Part shown: positions 16,302-26,080 of the stretch, in pieces
Position numbering within the stretch: the first letter of the stretch is position 1
Layout: each line of letters starts with the position of its first letter
DNA from: CAIMUX01 sp964473865
Lineage (GTDB): Bacteria; Eisenbacteria; RBG-16-71-46; CAIMUX01
DNA: 64,000 nucleotides
Assembly: GCA_964473865.1 (NCBI GenBank)
Contig: CAYYQN010000010.1
Coordinates: 1-64,000 of the forward strand
Direction: 5' to 3'
Translations under genes and position numbers: made by a program
Notes under the pieces: model-generated
The model's input: only the letters and a program-made list of their open reading frames with translations
Told to the model about the DNA's origin: nothing
Databases searched by the model: none

Positions 16302-18575
16302 CTATCCGGTCAGGAGGGACGACAGCGCGCGCGACGCCCGATCGATCTTCCGCCAGACCGGGATCCCATTCCGCTGCAGGAGCTGGACGAAGTCGTCATA
16401 GAGCCGACCGGAGTCGACCGCCACGACCATCGGCTTGGTGGTCGCGCGGAACAGCCGCAGCAGTTCCTGCGGCAGCGAGCCGGCCGCGTACATGTTCTCA
16501 CTGTGGGTGCCGACCGGGTCGGGGGCCAGGACGTTGAGGGCCGGGGTGACCGGCACGGGCGACACCAGAAGCGCGTCCACCGCGGCATCATCGAGCATCG
16601 CCTCGGCGGCGGCCACGAACTGGGCGGTCGTGGCCATCGGCGTCGCATCGACCGGGTTGTCGGCGTGAGCGACATCCGGCAGGCAATGCTGCAGTCGCTG
16701 CCGGGTGTCCGGGGAAAGCGAGGCCAGCTCGAGGTTGTACAACCGGTCCAGGACCGTCGAGCACTCGAATCCGGCGTTGGAGATGATCGCCACTCGCCGT
16801 CCGGCGGCGGAAGCCCGGTCGAACAGCATGGCGAAGACCTTCACGTAGTCCTCGAACATGTTCAGCGTCTCGGCGACGACTACTCCGGCCTGTAGCATCA
16901 GGGAACGGGCCACCGCATAGTCACCGGCGAGCGAGGCGGTATGGCTCTGCGCGGCGCGCGCCCCCAGTGCGGTCTTGCCCGCCTTGAACGCGATGACCCG
17001 CCGGCCCCGGCGCCTCAATTCACGGGCCAGGCGCACGAAGCGCTCGCCATCCAGCGGCTTGAACCCCTCGACGTAGCAGGCGAGCACCTGCACCGTATCG
17101 TCGTCGAGGTAGTACTCGAGGAAGTCGCTCACGGTGAGATCCATCTGATTGCCGAACGAGATCGAAGCGCGGGGAAAGATGAGCCCATCGAAGTTGCTGG
17201 AGACCGTGACGAGATAGGCGCCACTCTGGCTGATGCAGACGAGTCCGTCTCCGGGAGCGTCGTGATACGGCAGCTTGAAGTGCGGCAGGAAGAAGGTGTT
17301 GTACTGCTGCTTGGAGACGATCCCGAGGCAGTTGCCGCCGACCAGCACCGGACCGTGGCCCGGGTTGCCCCGCGAGGCCTCCATCGCCGCTATGATCTCT
17401 CCCTCCAGCCCCCTCTTGCCGGTTTCGGCGAAACCACCCGGGATCAAGATGATCGAGGCGGCCAGGTCCTTCTCCGCAACCGCGCGGATCGAGTCCCGCG
17501 CCCCCTCGGCCGGGATGGAGACCACCGCCAGATCCACCTTTTCGGGAAGCGCGTCCAGCGACTTCACAACGGGGATGCCATCGATCTGTTCCTCCTTCGG
17601 GTGCACGGCATAGAGGTGACCGTAGGCCACGCCCTCAGAGGACTTGAGATTGCGCAGGATGATCCGGCCGGGGTTCATCCCCTTGCTCGAGGCGCCGACC
17701 ACCACGACGCTGCGGGGTCGCAGCAGGTTCGTGATCTTGTCCAGGGGACGGCGCGGCACGCAGCTCTTGCGGTCGGAGAAGCTCGCCACGCCGTCGACGG
17801 CCACCCAGCGGTGATCCGCGGTGAGCAGCATCGGGTTCACCTCCAGCTCCTGGAGCGTGAACGGAGACTCCGACGAGGCCAGCCCGAATCCCGCCGCCAG
17901 GGAGCCCAGGCGTTCGAGTTGGGCCACGGTCCGCTCGAAGTCGAGCGGCGGCGTGGCGTGCTGGCGGGAAGGGCGGAAAAGGAAGGAGAAGGCCGGGAGT
18001 CCGGCAATCGCCTGCTCGAGCGCCGGCCGAACCGCCCCCGGCTGCATGACGACGGTCGAGTTCCCTCCGGCGAGCTTGCCGAACCACTCCGTGAGAAGCC
18101 CGCCGAGCCCCAGGACCAGAATGGTCCCGAATGCCGGATCCTGCTTCACGGAGAGCAGTGTCTCCGCGGCGATCGTGCCCGAGAGGGCGGGAACGCGCTC
18201 CATCACCAACAGGCCGCGCCGGTCGGAGTCCGGGGAGCGCCGGGCGGTCTCGTCCCAGATCCTGCCCGCGGCGGTCAGAATCTCGGCCGGCTCCCGGCCG
18301 CAGAATGCCAGCCCGCCCACGTCCGACTTGTGGAGAATCTGGGGCGCGACGATCTTGAGGACCAGACGCTCGGCCGGAACCTCCCTCAGAAACTCCCGGA
18401 CCTCCGGGGGCAGCGCGCCGTCCCGCCCGAGCCCCTTCCCTGCCGGCCAGAAGACCCAACGGGGCGTCTCGATTCCCGCCGCTCCGAGAATGCCATAGAC
18501 CTCGTGCTCCAGGAGCGCGGTGCGTCCGTCCGACTGCGCGGCGCCCAGAATCATCTCGACCCGCCTCATCATCAT
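16302..18575 (-). CDS. ADP-forming acyl-CoA (acetyl-CoA) synthetase, fused subunits
   Basis: The 757-residue enzyme joins an N-terminal ATP-grasp module (about 10-260) to a CoA-binding and succinyl-CoA-ligase-like module (RSVVVVGASSKGMNPGRIILRN onward). The phospho-histidine loop reads AAQSHTASLAGDYA. The enzyme turns acyl-CoA plus ADP and phosphate into acid, CoA and ATP, a substrate-level ATP step typical of fermenting anaerobes and archaea. Three consecutive ATGs (18575, 18572, 18569) follow GGGGGAGAGG. Acetyl-CoA is the likely but unproven substrate. Confidence 0.87.
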   Translation of the reverse strand: MMMRRVEMILGAAQSDGRTALLEHEVYGILGAAGIETPRWVFWPAGKGLGRDGALPPEVREFLREVPAERLVLKIVAPQILHKSDVGGLAFCGREPAEILTAAGRIWDETARRSPDSDRRGLLVMERVPALSGTIAAETLLSVKQDPAFGTILVLGLGGLLTEWFGKLAGGNSTVVMQPGAVRPALEQAIAGLPAFSFLFRPSRQHATPPLDFERTVAQLERLGSLAAGFGLASSESPFTLQELEVNPMLLTADHRWVAVDGVASFSDRKSCVPRRPLDKITNLLRPRSVVVVGASSKGMNPGRIILRNLKSSEGVAYGHLYAVHPKEEQIDGIPVVKSLDALPEKVDLAVVSIPAEGARDSIRAVAEKDLAASIILIPGGFAETGKRGLEGEIIAAMEASRGNPGHGPVLVGGNCLGIVSKQQYNTFFLPHFKLPYHDAPGDGLVCISQSGAYLVTVSSNFDGLIFPRASISFGNQMDLTVSDFLEYYLDDDTVQVLACYVEGFKPLDGERFVRLARELRRRGRRVIAFKAGKTALGARAAQSHTASLAGDYAVARSLMLQAGVVVAETLNMFEDYVKVFAMLFDRASAAGRRVAIISNAGFECSTVLDRLYNLELASLSPDTRQRLQHCLPDVAHADNPVDATPMATTAQFVAAAEAMLDDAAVDALLVSPVPVTPALNVLAPDPVGTHSENMYAAGSLPQELLRLFRATTKPMVVAVDSGRLYDDFVQLLQRNGIPVWRKIDRASRALSSLLTG

Positions 18576-18800
18576 CCTCTCCCCCAGGGTGTTTCCGCCG
18601 CCGTGGCTCCGCCGGCCGCTCCCAAGGGTAGACAGGTCTCGAGATCCGCGCAACGCGGGAGGCGCGTCCGGAGCTTTGCGCCGCCGGCCCGGGGGCGTAA
18701 GATCCGGTCAACTCGATACGGACAGCGGCGCAAGTGCCTTGGCGCCGGCGGCGATCGAAGCCGGTCTGGAGGCGCTCGCCCGGGAGGGCCAGGAGGAGCG

Positions 18801-19403
18801 ATGGGTGGGGTCTTCGTGCATCCCCAGGGAATCTGCGACTCGGACCAGGTTGGGGAGGGAACGCGGATCTGGGCCTTCGCCCACGTCATGAAGGGGGCGC
18901 AGGTCGGCCGCCAGTGCAATATCGGCGAGGGCTCGTTCATCGAGACCGGCGCCATCATCGGCGACGCCTGCACCGTGAAGAACGGCGTCTTTGTGTGGGA
19001 CCGGGTCACCGTCGAAGACCACTGCTTCCTCGGCCCCGCCTGCGTCTTCACCAACGACCGGATTCCGCGGAGCCATCCCGACTATGCCACGCGCCCGGAG
19101 GCCTGGCTGCCGACGATCCTCCGGGAGGGCGCCACCGTCGGCGCCAACGCCACCATCGTGTGCGGCGTCACCCTTGGGAGTTGGTGCTTCGTGGCCGCGG
19201 GGGCGGTGGTCTCGCGGGACGTCCCGCCTCACGCCATGGTCGCGGGGAATCCCGCGCGCCCGATCGGATGGGCCTGCCGCTGCGGCCGGCGGCTTCCGCA
19301 ATCCCTGGTCTGTGATTGCGGACTCGCCTATGAAGAGGTGCCGGGCACGATCCGGCCCACCAATCTCGACCGGGGTCGGGAACATCGGCCGTGCGTATCC
19401 TGA
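18801..19403 (+). CDS. left-handed beta-helix acyltransferase (WlbB/QdtC-type)
   Basis: The 200-residue protein is a hexapeptide-repeat acetyltransferase: IWAFAHVMKGAQVGRQCNIG, FVWDRVTVEDHCFLGP, GATVGANATIVCGVTLG, then VAGNPARPIGW. It ends in a small Cys-rich segment (CRCGRRLPQSLVCDCG) seen in sugar N-acetyltransferases that make diacetamido or dideoxy-amino sugars for surface glycans. AGGAGGAG precedes the ATG. It overlaps the following glycosyltransferase by 13 bases, so the three genes 18801-21821 form a small glycan operon. Confidence 0.85.
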   Translation: MGGVFVHPQGICDSDQVGEGTRIWAFAHVMKGAQVGRQCNIGEGSFIETGAIIGDACTVKNGVFVWDRVTVEDHCFLGPACVFTNDRIPRSHPDYATRPEAWLPTILREGATVGANATIVCGVTLGSWCFVAAGAVVSRDVPPHAMVAGNPARPIGWACRCGRRLPQSLVCDCGLAYEEVPGTIRPTNLDRGREHRPCVS

Positions 19404-20674
19404 TCGTCTACGCCCAGCCGGTGTTCTGGTCCATGGGGGAGGGTCGGGGCGCCGCCATCTTCACCCGGCTCCCCGAAGCCCTGGCGTTGCGTGGCCATGA
19501 GGTCCGTGTGTGTCTCCCGGCGATCCAGGCCCTGCCGGCCCCCGCTCGTCCCACAGCCAATCTGCTTCCCGCCGAGCCTTATCACGGGTTTCTCCTTCAC
19601 CACTTCCCCACCCAGCGGGGCTTCGTTCCCCGGGCGAACCAGCCACTGGCCCCCCGCCTGCGCGACCGTCTCGATTGCTGGCTCCGATTCCAGCGCTGGG
19701 GGATCCGCGCCGCGGGCGCAGTGGCCGACGAGCATCCGCCCGACCTCGTGCTCGGCATGGGGCACTATGAGGCGCCCGTCGCCCGCCGGTTGGCCCGGCG
19801 GCTCCGGGTGCCCAACGTGACGCGGCTCTTCGGGAACACCCTCTCGCTCAGTCTCCGCTCCCCGCACCGGTTCTGCGCCAACTTCCCCGAGATCATCGCA
19901 TTGCGCACCCCGGCCGACCTGATCATCCTGAACGACGACGGGGCGAGCGGCGAGGCCGTCGCCCGCCGGCTCCGCGTGGCGCCCGAGCGGTTCCTTCACC
20001 TGCGCAACGGCGTCGACTTCACGCGATTTCGTCCGGGCCCTCCATCGCCGGAGGTGCGCGAGCGACTCGGCATTCGCAACGGGCGGTTCCTGCTCATGAC
20101 CGGCACGCGGCTGGCCCCGGAAAAGAAACTGGAGCGCGCGATTCGCGGGCTAGCCGAACTCACTTCGCTGGGGGTGGATGCCGCCCTGGTGCTGCCGGGA
20201 GATGGGCCGGAGCGGCGGCGGCTGGAGAACGAAGCGAGGACGGCGGGCGTGGCGGATCGGGTCTTGTTCCCCGGCCCGGTACGGCAGGAAGAGATGGCGG
20301 ATTGGCTCCGTTCGGCCGACATCTTCCTGTCGCTGTTGGATCGCACCAACGCGGCCAACCCGGTCTTCGAGGCGATGGCCTGCGGCTGCCCGGTGGTCGC
20401 ACTGGACGCCGGAACCACCCGAGCCGTGGTTCGTGATGGCGAAACCGGAGTGGTGCTCCCGCTGCGGGACCTGCCGCGCCTCGGCGAGGTGCTGCGAGAC
20501 CTGCTCCGGGATGGGGACCGGCGGCGGCGCATGGGCGCCGCGGCCGCGTCGACGATCCCCACGCTCGTGATGAACCTGCGCGACCGGCTGGACTACGAAG
20601 CCCGGCTGGTGGAGTGCGTCGGCCTGCGGCAGTCCGCGCCGGTCCCCCTCGCCTCGACGGCCCAATCGGTATAG
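19391..20674 (+). CDS. family 4 glycosyltransferase (GT-B fold)
   Basis: The 427-residue enzyme begins MRILIVYAQPVFWS from a GTG codon inside the acetyltransferase 3' end. The GT-B nucleotide-sugar region includes LLMTGTRLAPEKKLERAI, VLPGDGPERRRLENEA and the E-x7-E element in NPVFEAMACGCPVVALDAG. It probably adds a sugar to a lipid-linked or surface glycan precursor; donor and acceptor are unknown. Confidence 0.87.
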   Translation: MRILIVYAQPVFWSMGEGRGAAIFTRLPEALALRGHEVRVCLPAIQALPAPARPTANLLPAEPYHGFLLHHFPTQRGFVPRANQPLAPRLRDRLDCWLRFQRWGIRAAGAVADEHPPDLVLGMGHYEAPVARRLARRLRVPNVTRLFGNTLSLSLRSPHRFCANFPEIIALRTPADLIILNDDGASGEAVARRLRVAPERFLHLRNGVDFTRFRPGPPSPEVRERLGIRNGRFLLMTGTRLAPEKKLERAIRGLAELTSLGVDAALVLPGDGPERRRLENEARTAGVADRVLFPGPVRQEEMADWLRSADIFLSLLDRTNAANPVFEAMACGCPVVALDAGTTRAVVRDGETGVVLPLRDLPRLGEVLRDLLRDGDRRRRMGAAAASTIPTLVMNLRDRLDYEARLVECVGLRQSAPVPLASTAQSV

Positions 20675-20684
20675 CGTCCCGCGT

Positions 20685-21821
20685 ATGGCCGCCCTCCCCA
20701 CCGTCGCGCACCTCGTCACCCCCTATCTGTTCCCGACCGGGAGTTGGATTCACTCGCAGCTGACCCACAACCGCGAGTTCCGCCCGATCGTCATCGCCCA
20801 GCGGACCGAGCAGCCGGAGAAGTTCCCGTTCGCTCCGGTCTACGACCTGTCGCGCCGGGCTCGCGGCGCCGCCCGGCCGGGGTTCGTGTTGAGCAAGTAC
20901 CTGCTGGGGCGTTTCCCCGAGGCTCCGTACCGCGAGATCCTGAAGCACGAGCAGGCCCGATTGCTCCATGCGCACTTCGGCTGGGAAGGCGCGCGCACCG
21001 CGCATCTGGCCCGGCGCCCGGGACTGCCCTTCGTGGTCTCGTTCTACGGCCGTGATGCCGGCCTGCTTCCCCGGCATGCCTATTGGCGCGCCTTGTACAA
21101 GCGGCTCTTCGCCCGCGCCGACCGGATTCTGGCCGAGGGCCCGCACATGGGCCGCGTGTTGACCGAACTCGGCGCCCCGGTCGATCGCGTGCGGGTCGTG
21201 CACCTCGGGATCCCGCTCTCGGAATTCCCTTTTGCCGAGCGTCACGATCCCGGCGATGGCCCGGTGGTTGGCCTCATCGCCGCCTCCTTCCGGGAAAAAA
21301 AGGGGATCATCTATGCCCTGGAGGCGGCGGCGCGCCTGGTCACTCGCCATCCCCGGCTGCGGCTGCGGGTCATCGGCGATGGCCCGCTGCACTCCCTGAT
21401 CCTGGCGCGGGTCCAGAAGCCCGATCTCGCCGGGCGGGTCATTCTCCTCGGCTACCAGCCGTATTCGGCGTACAAGACCGAACTTCGCCGGGCCCATTTT
21501 CTCCTGGCCCCGAGCGTGACCGCCGCGGACGGCGACACGGAGGGTGGGGCCCCTGTCTGTCTGCTGGAAGCGCAAGCCAGCGGGCTGCCCGTGATCGCAA
21601 CCACTCACTGTGATATTCCCGAGGTAACGCGACCCGGCCGGAGCGCGCTCCTCGCCCCGGAAAGGGACACCGCCGCCCTCGCCGCCTGTCTCGATGAGCT
21701 CCTTTCCGATCCCCGCAAATGGCCGGAGATGGGCCGGGTCGGCCGGGCACACGTCGAGGCGGAATTCGAGATCGACCGGCAGGTGGCGCGAATGAACGAG
21801 GTGTACCGGGGAATCCTCTGA
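20685..21821 (+). CDS. family 4 glycosyltransferase
   Basis: The 378-residue enzyme starts 10 bases after the preceding gene. N-terminal half: LLHAHFGWEGARTAHLA and FVVSFYGRDAG; C-terminal half: GLIAASFREKKGIIYALEA, VIGDGPLHSL and the donor-site motif GGAPVCLLEAQASGLPVIAT. It belongs to the retaining GT-B class. With its neighbours it likely completes a short polysaccharide or exported glycan. Confidence 0.87.
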   Translation: MAALPTVAHLVTPYLFPTGSWIHSQLTHNREFRPIVIAQRTEQPEKFPFAPVYDLSRRARGAARPGFVLSKYLLGRFPEAPYREILKHEQARLLHAHFGWEGARTAHLARRPGLPFVVSFYGRDAGLLPRHAYWRALYKRLFARADRILAEGPHMGRVLTELGAPVDRVRVVHLGIPLSEFPFAERHDPGDGPVVGLIAASFREKKGIIYALEAAARLVTRHPRLRLRVIGDGPLHSLILARVQKPDLAGRVILLGYQPYSAYKTELRRAHFLLAPSVTAADGDTEGGAPVCLLEAQASGLPVIATTHCDIPEVTRPGRSALLAPERDTAALAACLDELLSDPRKWPEMGRVGRAHVEAEFEIDRQVARMNEVYRGIL

Positions 21822-21910
21822 ACGACCCGCAGGATTCCGAATCGGGTGCTGTTCTCGGTATGGGTGTCCCTGCCGGCGGCGTGTACTCCGTTCGCGGGGG
21901 TCCCGCCTGG

Positions 21911-23605
21911 TCAGTAGTGAAACGCGCTCCCGCCGATGAACTCGCGCAGGAGGGAGTTCTGCGGAACCTCCTCCGGGAAAAGCGGCACCAACAGGTGCAG
22001 GAACTTCAGCAGGCGATACGCCTCGCTCTGCATCGGGGAGTCGATCGGAATCTCCAGCAGGAAACGCTCGGCATAGGTGCGAAGCACCGCCGGCTCGTAG
22101 ACCAGGGCCGAGTTGAACATGACGTCCGAGTCTTCCTGGAACGGGAAGATGTGCCGATCCTCGCCGGCACGCACGCTGGGCCACTGGCGCAACGTATCGC
22201 TCGCGGTGTAGCCCCGGTAGAGCCGATCGCGAACCAACCGTCGCAGCAGACGAACGTCCGACGTGAAGATACGGCTGTGATCGTCGATCGACAGCTGGGT
22301 CAGGGCCGAGACGTAGATCTTGAACTTGTTCTCGCGAGGCACGCCCACCGTGAGCCGCTCGTTCAGACAGTGGATTCCCTCGACGATGAGAATCTCCTCC
22401 GGCCGTAGTTGAATCCTCTCCGTCCGGGGGGACCGGGTTCCGGTCGGAAACGAGTAGATCGGCGTGTCCACGGCCTCGCCGCGCGCCAATCGCCGCACCT
22501 GGTCGTTGAAGAGCTCGAGGTCCAGGGCTTCCAGGGATTCGAAGTTGTAGGTGCCGTCCTGGTGTTTCGGGGTATCGACCCGGTTGATGTAGTAGTTGTC
22601 CATGCTGAGCGCGACCGGCCTCAGCCCCAACACCCGGAGCTGAACGCCGAGGCGCTTGGTGAAGGTCGTCTTTCCCGAGGCGGAAGGCCCGGCCACGAGG
22701 ACGAGGCGCGCATCCGGCTGGCGGCGATGGATGTCGTCGGCGATCGCCACGATCTTGCGCTCGTGGAATCCCTCGGCGATACGGATGATCTCGGACACGT
22801 GTCCGCGGATGACCGCGTTGTTCAACTGGCCGACGTTGCTCACTTCCAGCTCGTCGTTCCAGGTCCGGGTCTCGAGGTAGGCGCCATAGAGCTTCGACTG
22901 GTTCTGGGTCATCGGGCGGATCTGGAAGTCCCGTCCCGGAAAGCGCAGGACCATCCCGGCGCCGTAGGAAACCAGGTCGAAGCGGGCAATCGCTCCGGTG
23001 GACGGAGCCAACGGTCCGATGACCAGGTCCTTGAACGTGCCCACCCAGCCCCACTGCACCTCCGCACGCCGCGTGGTCTCCAGCAGCATGACCTTGTCCT
23101 GAGCCCCGGTGCTCCGGAAGTGGCCGAGCGCCTCTTCCACCGCCACGCGCTGAACCACCACAGGTCGATCCTCGGCAATGATGCGGAGCATCGTCTCCTT
23201 GAGCCGCGTCACCAGCGCGGGCTCGATCTCCACGGGCGCGGTGCCGTTTCGGCGCAGTGAGAAGTAGTACCCACCGCTCAGGGCCTGCCCCACGACCGGG
23301 TTCCAGGTCGGGTCGATCTCGGTGGCGGCCTCGCAGAGCAGGAGAGTGGCCGTGCGGCGGTAGATGCTGGCCCCGTCCTTCGACGCGTAGTCGACGGTCT
23401 CGACGCGGCAGTCGGAAACAAGGGAGTGGCCCAGCGACCGCAGCCGACCGTTCACCACGGCGCCCAACGGGGCGAAGCGCCCGGGATGCGGGTGCCGCTC
23501 CAGAATCCCGGCCACGGTCAGACCGGCGGTTGCCTCCAGGGGCGTGCCGTTCAGCACCACCTGGATTCGCCGCGGCTCGGCGGGCGTCTTTGTCCGGGTG
23601 ACCAC
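21911..23605 (-). CDS. TGS-domain / nucleoside (uridine-type) kinase fusion
   Basis: The 564-residue protein starts with a TGS-like module (IQVVLNGTPLEATAGLTVAG), continues with a threonyl-tRNA synthetase second-additional-domain-like region, and ends with a phosphoribulokinase/uridine kinase domain: P-loop AGPSASGKTTFTK, SMDNYY, YNFESLEALD and IVEGIHCLN. Such fusions occur in several anaerobic lineages; the kinase probably phosphorylates a nucleoside. I prefer the GTG at 23605, 8 bases after GGAGGAG, to an in-frame GTG at 23668 with no ribosome site. It lies 70 bases downstream of the phosphofructokinase gene and may share its message. Confidence 0.87.
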   Translation of the reverse strand: MVTRTKTPAEPRRIQVVLNGTPLEATAGLTVAGILERHPHPGRFAPLGAVVNGRLRSLGHSLVSDCRVETVDYASKDGASIYRRTATLLLCEAATEIDPTWNPVVGQALSGGYYFSLRRNGTAPVEIEPALVTRLKETMLRIIAEDRPVVVQRVAVEEALGHFRSTGAQDKVMLLETTRRAEVQWGWVGTFKDLVIGPLAPSTGAIARFDLVSYGAGMVLRFPGRDFQIRPMTQNQSKLYGAYLETRTWNDELEVSNVGQLNNAVIRGHVSEIIRIAEGFHERKIVAIADDIHRRQPDARLVLVAGPSASGKTTFTKRLGVQLRVLGLRPVALSMDNYYINRVDTPKHQDGTYNFESLEALDLELFNDQVRRLARGEAVDTPIYSFPTGTRSPRTERIQLRPEEILIVEGIHCLNERLTVGVPRENKFKIYVSALTQLSIDDHSRIFTSDVRLLRRLVRDRLYRGYTASDTLRQWPSVRAGEDRHIFPFQEDSDVMFNSALVYEPAVLRTYAERFLLEIPIDSPMQSEAYRLLKFLHLLVPLFPEEVPQNSLLREFIGGSAFHY

Positions 23606-23675
23606 GATCTTCGCTCCTCCGAGTTCCGATTCGAACCTGGCGCCGGGCCGGCCGCGGCAGGACTCCACCGGCCGG

Positions 23676-24860
23676 CTAGTACAGGAACATCGGCTTGCCG
23701 CGGACGCCGCTGATCATCGGCTGGTACTTCTCGGTATCGTAGAAATCGCGGACATTGACCTGCCGGCGTCCGGTGGAGGCGATCTCCACCGGCACGGTGG
23801 TGTAACGTCCATCGTGCACCGCGACCATCTGTCCCTTCTGGTGACCGGCGATCAGCTCGTACGCCATGTTCCCGAAACTGTAGGCGACGATCCGGTCCAG
23901 CGAATCGGGCGGTCCGCTCCGCATCAGGTAGGACAGGCGCTGGACCATCACGTTCTCCCCGGTCAACCGCTTGATCTCGACGCCGACATAGTCCCCGATG
24001 CCACCCAGCTTGCGGTGGCCGTAGGCATCCTCCTCGCCGCTCAACATCATCCCGCCGCCCTCGGGCACGGCCCCTTCACTGATCGCGAGCATTGCGTAGC
24101 GGCTCGGATTCCCGTGTTTGTCGGCCACGAGCTGGTGCGCCAGACGCGACATGTCGAACGGCACCTCGCTGATGATGGTGCGGTCGGTGCTGGCAAGGTA
24201 GCCGGTAAAGAGAGCCGTCTCCCCGCTGTAGCGGCCGAAGACCTCGACGATGCCGATTCGCTCGTGTGAGCCGACCGGGGTGCGCAGTTCGGTGATCAGG
24301 TTGACGCTCCGGCTCACGGCGGTGGAGAACCCGATGCAGTAGTCGGTCCCCATGACGTCGTTGTCCATCGTCTTGGGGATCGCCACGACCGGAAACGACT
24401 CGCGGTTCAGGCGCGCCGCGTAGGAGAGAGTATCGTCGCCGCCGATGCAGACGACGTGGGTGATGCCGAGCCGTTCCAGCGACTTCAGGACGTGCGGCGT
24501 GATGTCGAGCGGCTCTTCGGGATCCTCCGAGCCGCCGCCGGCCGCGGAGTACAGCTTCCGGAGATGGACCGGCAGGTCGCGGCGCTTGATGCGCGCCGGA
24601 TTGGTGCGCGACGTGTGGAGGAACGTTCCCCCCTGGCGATCCACGGTGCGGACCTGAGCCTTGTTCAGCGGGATCATCCACTCGTCGAGACCGGCCGGAT
24701 CGTCCGGGTTGAGGGAAGCTACGCCGCGCCAACCGCGCCGGATTCCGATCACCGTGTGGCCGTCATCAATCGCCCGGTAGGTGAACGCTCGGATGCACGA
24801 ATTCAGCCCGGGGACGTCGCCGCCGCCCGTGAGAATGCCGATCTTCCACTGCACAGACAT
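23676..24860 (-). CDS. 6-phosphofructokinase, PPi-dependent type
   Basis: The 394-residue enzyme shows the PFK fold: GILTGGGDVPGLNS, CIGGDDTLSYA, PKTMDNDVMGTDYCIGF and GRYSGETALFTGY. The Asp after GGD (GGDD) and the Lys in PKTMDND are the residues that mark pyrophosphate-using rather than ATP-using enzymes (GGDG/PGTIDND), an assignment based on family knowledge. It would phosphorylate fructose 6-phosphate reversibly and save ATP. The ATG at 24860 follows AAGGAG by 6 bases. Confidence 0.87.
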   Translation of the reverse strand: MSVQWKIGILTGGGDVPGLNSCIRAFTYRAIDDGHTVIGIRRGWRGVASLNPDDPAGLDEWMIPLNKAQVRTVDRQGGTFLHTSRTNPARIKRRDLPVHLRKLYSAAGGGSEDPEEPLDITPHVLKSLERLGITHVVCIGGDDTLSYAARLNRESFPVVAIPKTMDNDVMGTDYCIGFSTAVSRSVNLITELRTPVGSHERIGIVEVFGRYSGETALFTGYLASTDRTIISEVPFDMSRLAHQLVADKHGNPSRYAMLAISEGAVPEGGGMMLSGEEDAYGHRKLGGIGDYVGVEIKRLTGENVMVQRLSYLMRSGPPDSLDRIVAYSFGNMAYELIAGHQKGQMVAVHDGRYTTVPVEIASTGRRQVNVRDFYDTEKYQPMISGVRGKPMFLY

Positions 24861-25055
24861 CTGCAACTCCTTGCCTCAGATCCGGGGCTTCAGCAGGATG
24901 CTGAAAGACCCAGTCGACCGCGTGGGGTGCGGGACACGCTCCGCCCGCCCGGGCGCCTTTCCGTTTTCGACACCGAGCGGGGCTTCCCGAAGGGATATCA
25001 TCTTTCGCGGGGTTTCTCAAGGTGGGACGAGGTTCTGCGCCGCCCGAGGGAAACG

Positions 25056-25085
25056 AAAAAGCCCGCCCGCGCAGGGGCTGCGGGC
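25056..25085 (-). terminator. rho-independent terminator of the TPR-DUF362 operon
   Basis: On the minus strand GCCCGC and GCGGGC (25085-25080 and 25066-25061) form a GC-rich stem that runs straight into TTTTT (25060-25056). It sits about 60 bases after the DUF362 stop, in the right orientation. Confidence 0.6.
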
Positions 25086-25147
25086 ACGACCGGGCCGCGG
25101 AGACTCCCCGACTGCGGCTTCGCCGATCGCCGGACGTCAATCCGGGC

Positions 25148-26080
25148 TCAGGCGCCGATCTCCCGGATGATCAGCCTGGACAGGTCCGCCGTCCCGGCTC
25201 CTTGCGCCGCCGCGGCGGGGATGTGCGGCACGTCGTCCGGCGCCAGGTCGAAGTACCGCAGCGCATAGCTGTCGACCGCCACCGGATCGATCCCGGCGAC
25301 GACCTGTCCCGCCGCCAGCACCCGTCCCGGCCCCACCGGCCCGTTCGTCAACAAGACATGATTCGCATCCATGATCACCAGGTCGTGTGGAACCGCAGTC
25401 GTCAGGTCCGCGATGCACTGGTGCAGCCCGATGCGGTGGAACGACTGGGCGTCCCGCACCAGGCCCATCAGGTTCTTCATCGCCAGGGTCACTCGGGTCG
25501 CCGCGTGGTGCTTGGCGATCGGCATGTTGATGAAGACGTCGGCATCCAGCAGGTCGGCGGCGATGCCGAGTCGAGTGGCGACCCTGCCGCGCGGAATGTA
25601 CACCGGGCGGAACTCCTCGGGCTTGAGGACGAGCCGCATCCTGCCGCCACCGCGTTCGACTGCCGCCACCGTGCCGTTGCGCCGGGCGGAGTCCTCGTCA
25701 TCGTTGCTGACGGCGATGACTTCGCGCGCGCCCGCGCGAAGGCACTCGCGGACCACCGCCTCGACGATCTGCGGATGGGTGTGGATCGCCTTCTCCGGCG
25801 GGCTGGTCCCCACCGGATTCGGCTTGATGACCACCCGGTCTCCCGGCCGCACGAACTTCGCGAATCCGCCGAGGGCGGCCACCGCCGCGAGGGCATTGGC
25901 TGCCGGCGGGCCGCCTTTCGCCACCACCAGGTCGACGGGAGGCTGATACCGATCGAGACGCCGGGCAGCCCAGGCGCGCGGGGCGCGGAGTCCGTCGCCC
26001 AGTGCGGCGACGCCGGTCATCGCCGCCGTGGCCGCAGCGGCCCGGAACAGGAACTCACGACGGTCCATCCCGAGCTTCAT
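25148..26080 (-). CDS. Tat-exported DUF362 protein
   Basis: The 310-residue protein begins MKLGMDRREFLFRAAAA, a twin-arginine signal. The body matches DUF362: VVIKPNPVGTSPP, THPQIVEAVVRECLRAGA, INMPIAKHHAATRVTLAMKN and PVAVDSYALRYF. The family is often linked to iron-sulfur proteins but this copy lacks ferredoxin motifs, and no function is established. AAGGAGG precedes the ATG. Its start overlaps the stop of the TPR gene by 4 bases and the pair ends in the terminator at 25056-25085. Confidence 0.85.
   Translation of the reverse strand: MKLGMDRREFLFRAAAATAAMTGVAALGDGLRAPRAWAARRLDRYQPPVDLVVAKGGPPAANALAAVAALGGFAKFVRPGDRVVIKPNPVGTSPPEKAIHTHPQIVEAVVRECLRAGAREVIAVSNDDEDSARRNGTVAAVERGGGRMRLVLKPEEFRPVYIPRGRVATRLGIAADLLDADVFINMPIAKHHAATRVTLAMKNLMGLVRDAQSFHRIGLHQCIADLTTAVPHDLVIMDANHVLLTNGPVGPGRVLAAGQVVAGIDPVAVDSYALRYFDLAPDDVPHIPAAAAQGAGTADLSRLIIREIGA

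Noticed and set aside
16941..19403. 820-codon + strand frame through the acyl-CoA synthetase
   Set aside because: Only its last 201 codons (from 18801) encode a recognisable acetyltransferase with a good ribosome site. The upstream part is antisense to the synthetase.
20160..23054. 964-codon minus-strand frame across glycosyltransferases and kinase
   Set aside because: It is out of frame with the nucleoside kinase and antisense to two glycosyltransferases, with low-complexity composition.
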